Source: Natrinema sp031626495
GTDB lineage: Archaea; Halobacteriota; Halobacteria; Halobacteriales; Natrialbaceae
NCBI RefSeq assembly: GCF_031626495.1
Contig: NZ_JAMQOJ010000002.1
Location: 124,001-188,000, forward strand
Direction of reading: 5' to 3'
DNA length: 64,000 nucleotides
A program made the position numbers and the translations under genes. Each line of letters opens with the position of its first letter. Position 1 is the stretch's first letter. The notes below the pieces were generated by a model, which did not search any database, was not told the origin of the DNA, and saw only the letters and a list, made by a program, of their open reading frames with translations. Shown piece after piece: positions 63,012 to 64,000 of the stretch.

Positions 63012-63391
63012 TCAATTGTATTCCACGCTGGATGTGCGAAAATTGGTGGGCAGATGCCTTCGTTGTGCTGGATACGGACGGTCTGTGATTGGTTCACATC
63101 ACGAAATTGTTGCTGATTCCCTCATGATGCCTCATTCGCGCTCTGTATTCAGCAAGACTTAATCGAACTACCGTACTACTGTCAAGATCGGTGTGCTGAA
63201 TACAGAGGGTGAGTTCAGCACGACGGTCTCGTTTATTTCACTCCCACCCTACTGAACCAGCCGTTCCGTAGATCTACTTATTTAGCGATTAGAAATCTGT
63301 CAGAAAAGCAATGTTCGAAACATCCCGCTGAAGAGAGACGCTTGGCGGCTTTCTGTAAGCTATTAATAGTTTTCACCGCGCAAGCGCCGGT
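63012..63391. other. Stretch with an inverted repeat
   Basis: About 380 AT-richer bases between the kinase and the Argonaute remnant, with a perfect inverted repeat (63141-63207). A related block, ATACAGAGG followed by TCAGCACGA, occurs both here (63200-63220) and at 60673-60695 on the far side of the kinase gene. Confidence 0.45.
63141..63207. repeat. 14-base perfect inverted repeat, possible element ends
   Basis: CTCTGTATTCAGCA at 63141-63154 is the exact reverse complement of TGCTGAATACAGAG at 63194-63207, with 39 bases between. It could be a miniature element, the remains of IS termini, or a hairpin. Confidence 0.6.
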
Positions 63392-63991
63392 CTAGTCTTT
63401 AAATGATTGCGGCGTGACTCCTTTTGCGCCCGATTTGAAGCCTTCCCGCTCATCAGGTTTGAACCGAGACGTTTTGTGAATAACCAACCTATTCGGTCGA
63501 TTCCCCCGTTCTCGCTCATATTGGTTAATGATTTGCTCAACGATGTCCTCTGCACTCTCTTTAGTCAGATGGTTGTTCCCTGATGACTCGTCTTTAACAG
63601 CTGGATCTCCACAAAGGACAAAGCTCTCCCCAGTCCCCAAGAATACCTGCGCCAAGGAAGCATGTGTTTTCCCTCGTTCTTGGCGGTCTCTGTAGAATGA
63701 GATTCCTGCATAGCAGGTATCATTTTGGAGGTATGCAAGTTTCCAGGGGCGACCTTCGCGCGACTTATACAACATCGCTACCGCGAGGTTCCAAGCAACT
63801 TCTGTCTTCTCCATACTCTGAGCTGTAAAATCGACGGTGCTAGGCCGGATAAGTTGAGTCGGAACATCGTATTCAAGCCCAAATGTCTTGATGCGATCGT
63901 GGAAATCTGTATTTCCGGCCTTCATTTTGGCCTTATCCACTCCGGGTGGGGTACACGCATCCCACCAGAACACATGGTTTCCATGAGGGTG
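63392..63991 (-). pseudogene. Argonaute PIWI-domain fragment
   Basis: About 200 codons open between a TAA at 63992-63994 and the stop at 63392. Motifs: NTDFHDRIKTFGLEYDVPTQ then LIRPSTV, EVAWNLAVAMLYKSREGRPW, NDTCYAGISFYRDR, SLAQVFLGTGESFVLCGDPA and NRLVIHKTSRFKPDEREGFK. This is the middle of prokaryotic Argonaute PIWI domains. The N, PAZ and MID parts are absent, and the last part of PIWI after about GFKSGAKG is missing. The first catalytic Asp region (YAGISFYRD) is present, but the fold cannot be complete. Confidence 0.75.
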
Positions 63992-64000
63992 TTACTAGGG

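Noticed and set aside
1..64000. tRNA or rRNA genes, or a replication origin
   Set aside because: I saw no cloverleaf-like sequence, rRNA stretch, Orc/Cdc6 or RepH-type protein; a covariance-model search would be decisive.

Overview
The window is haloarchaeal DNA. Its proteins are strongly acidic. It carries family types typical of halophilic archaea: halocyanin, HTH-10/Bat-like regulators, the HalOD1 output domain, DUF7344, SPW-repeat proteins, PAS histidine kinases and NAD-type 6-phosphogluconate dehydrogenase. GC content is uneven, there are many broken genes, internal duplications and a TnpB element, and I recognised no ribosomal, tRNA or replication gene. I infer a megaplasmid or a decaying genomic island of a Natrinema/Haloterrigena-like organism, not a conserved chromosomal core.

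Layout. 1-4.8 kb: the 3' end of a multicopper oxidase, a beta-sandwich protein divergent from a TauE-type exporter, a membrane-anchored winged-helix pair, and a Cys-rich copper-storage-like four-helix protein. 5-14.5 kb: GH15 glycosidase, an SPW-VKOR fusion, sulfatase, NAD-epimerase, 6-phosphogluconate dehydrogenase with a rpiA remnant, a DCC thiol oxidoreductase and an SPW-repeat protein. 15.3-17.7 kb: a sulfane-sulfur unit with a YeeE/YedE pair followed by a rhodanese-metallo-beta-lactamase protein. 18.2-22.6 kb: copper cassette A (membrane winged-helix regulator, small Met/His-rich secreted protein, SHOCT protein, DUF302, SHOCT protein, CGAC thioredoxin, broken halocyanin). 22.6-34.4 kb: ABC-2 exporter, small Cys-rich proteins, SHOCT protein, a phaC fragment and a YHS-MaoC protein, a geranylgeranyl-reductase-like flavoprotein, a CopB-type ATPase, a DUF411 lipoprotein and a PAS kinase. 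34.8-40.2 kb: YeiH, DUF7344, saccharopine-dehydrogenase-like protein and a second TauE.

40.2-46.9 kb is copper cassette B, an inverted second copy of cassette A. It is interrupted by a multicopper oxidase pseudogene, a SHOCT protein, an FRG-domain protein and a TnpB element. 47-52.8 kb is a second sulfur region (DsrE and rhodanese remnants, a SoxB/5'-nucleotidase-like enzyme, a third TauE) plus two methyltransferases. 53.2-56.6 kb holds a chimeric ATPase/flavoprotein remnant, a second epimerase, and a third DUF302 overlapping a multicopper oxidase pseudogene. 56.6-64 kb: amidohydrolase, an HTH-10/HalOD1/zinc-finger operon, a kinase split by one stop codon and a PIWI-domain Argonaute remnant.

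How the parts fit. Two themes run through the window: copper handling outside and inside the cell (oxidases, halocyanin, CopB, DUF411, storage-like protein, the Met-rich SHOCT/DUF302 cassette) and reduced-sulfur handling (three TauE, YeeE/YedE, YeiH, ETHE1-like, DsrE, SoxB-like). The best candidate for an undescribed system is the duplicated cassette. The blue-copper redox proteins next to it are broken in both copies, while the regulator, the Met-rich membrane proteins, DUF302 and the thioredoxin mostly stay open, which suggests they have a job of their own.
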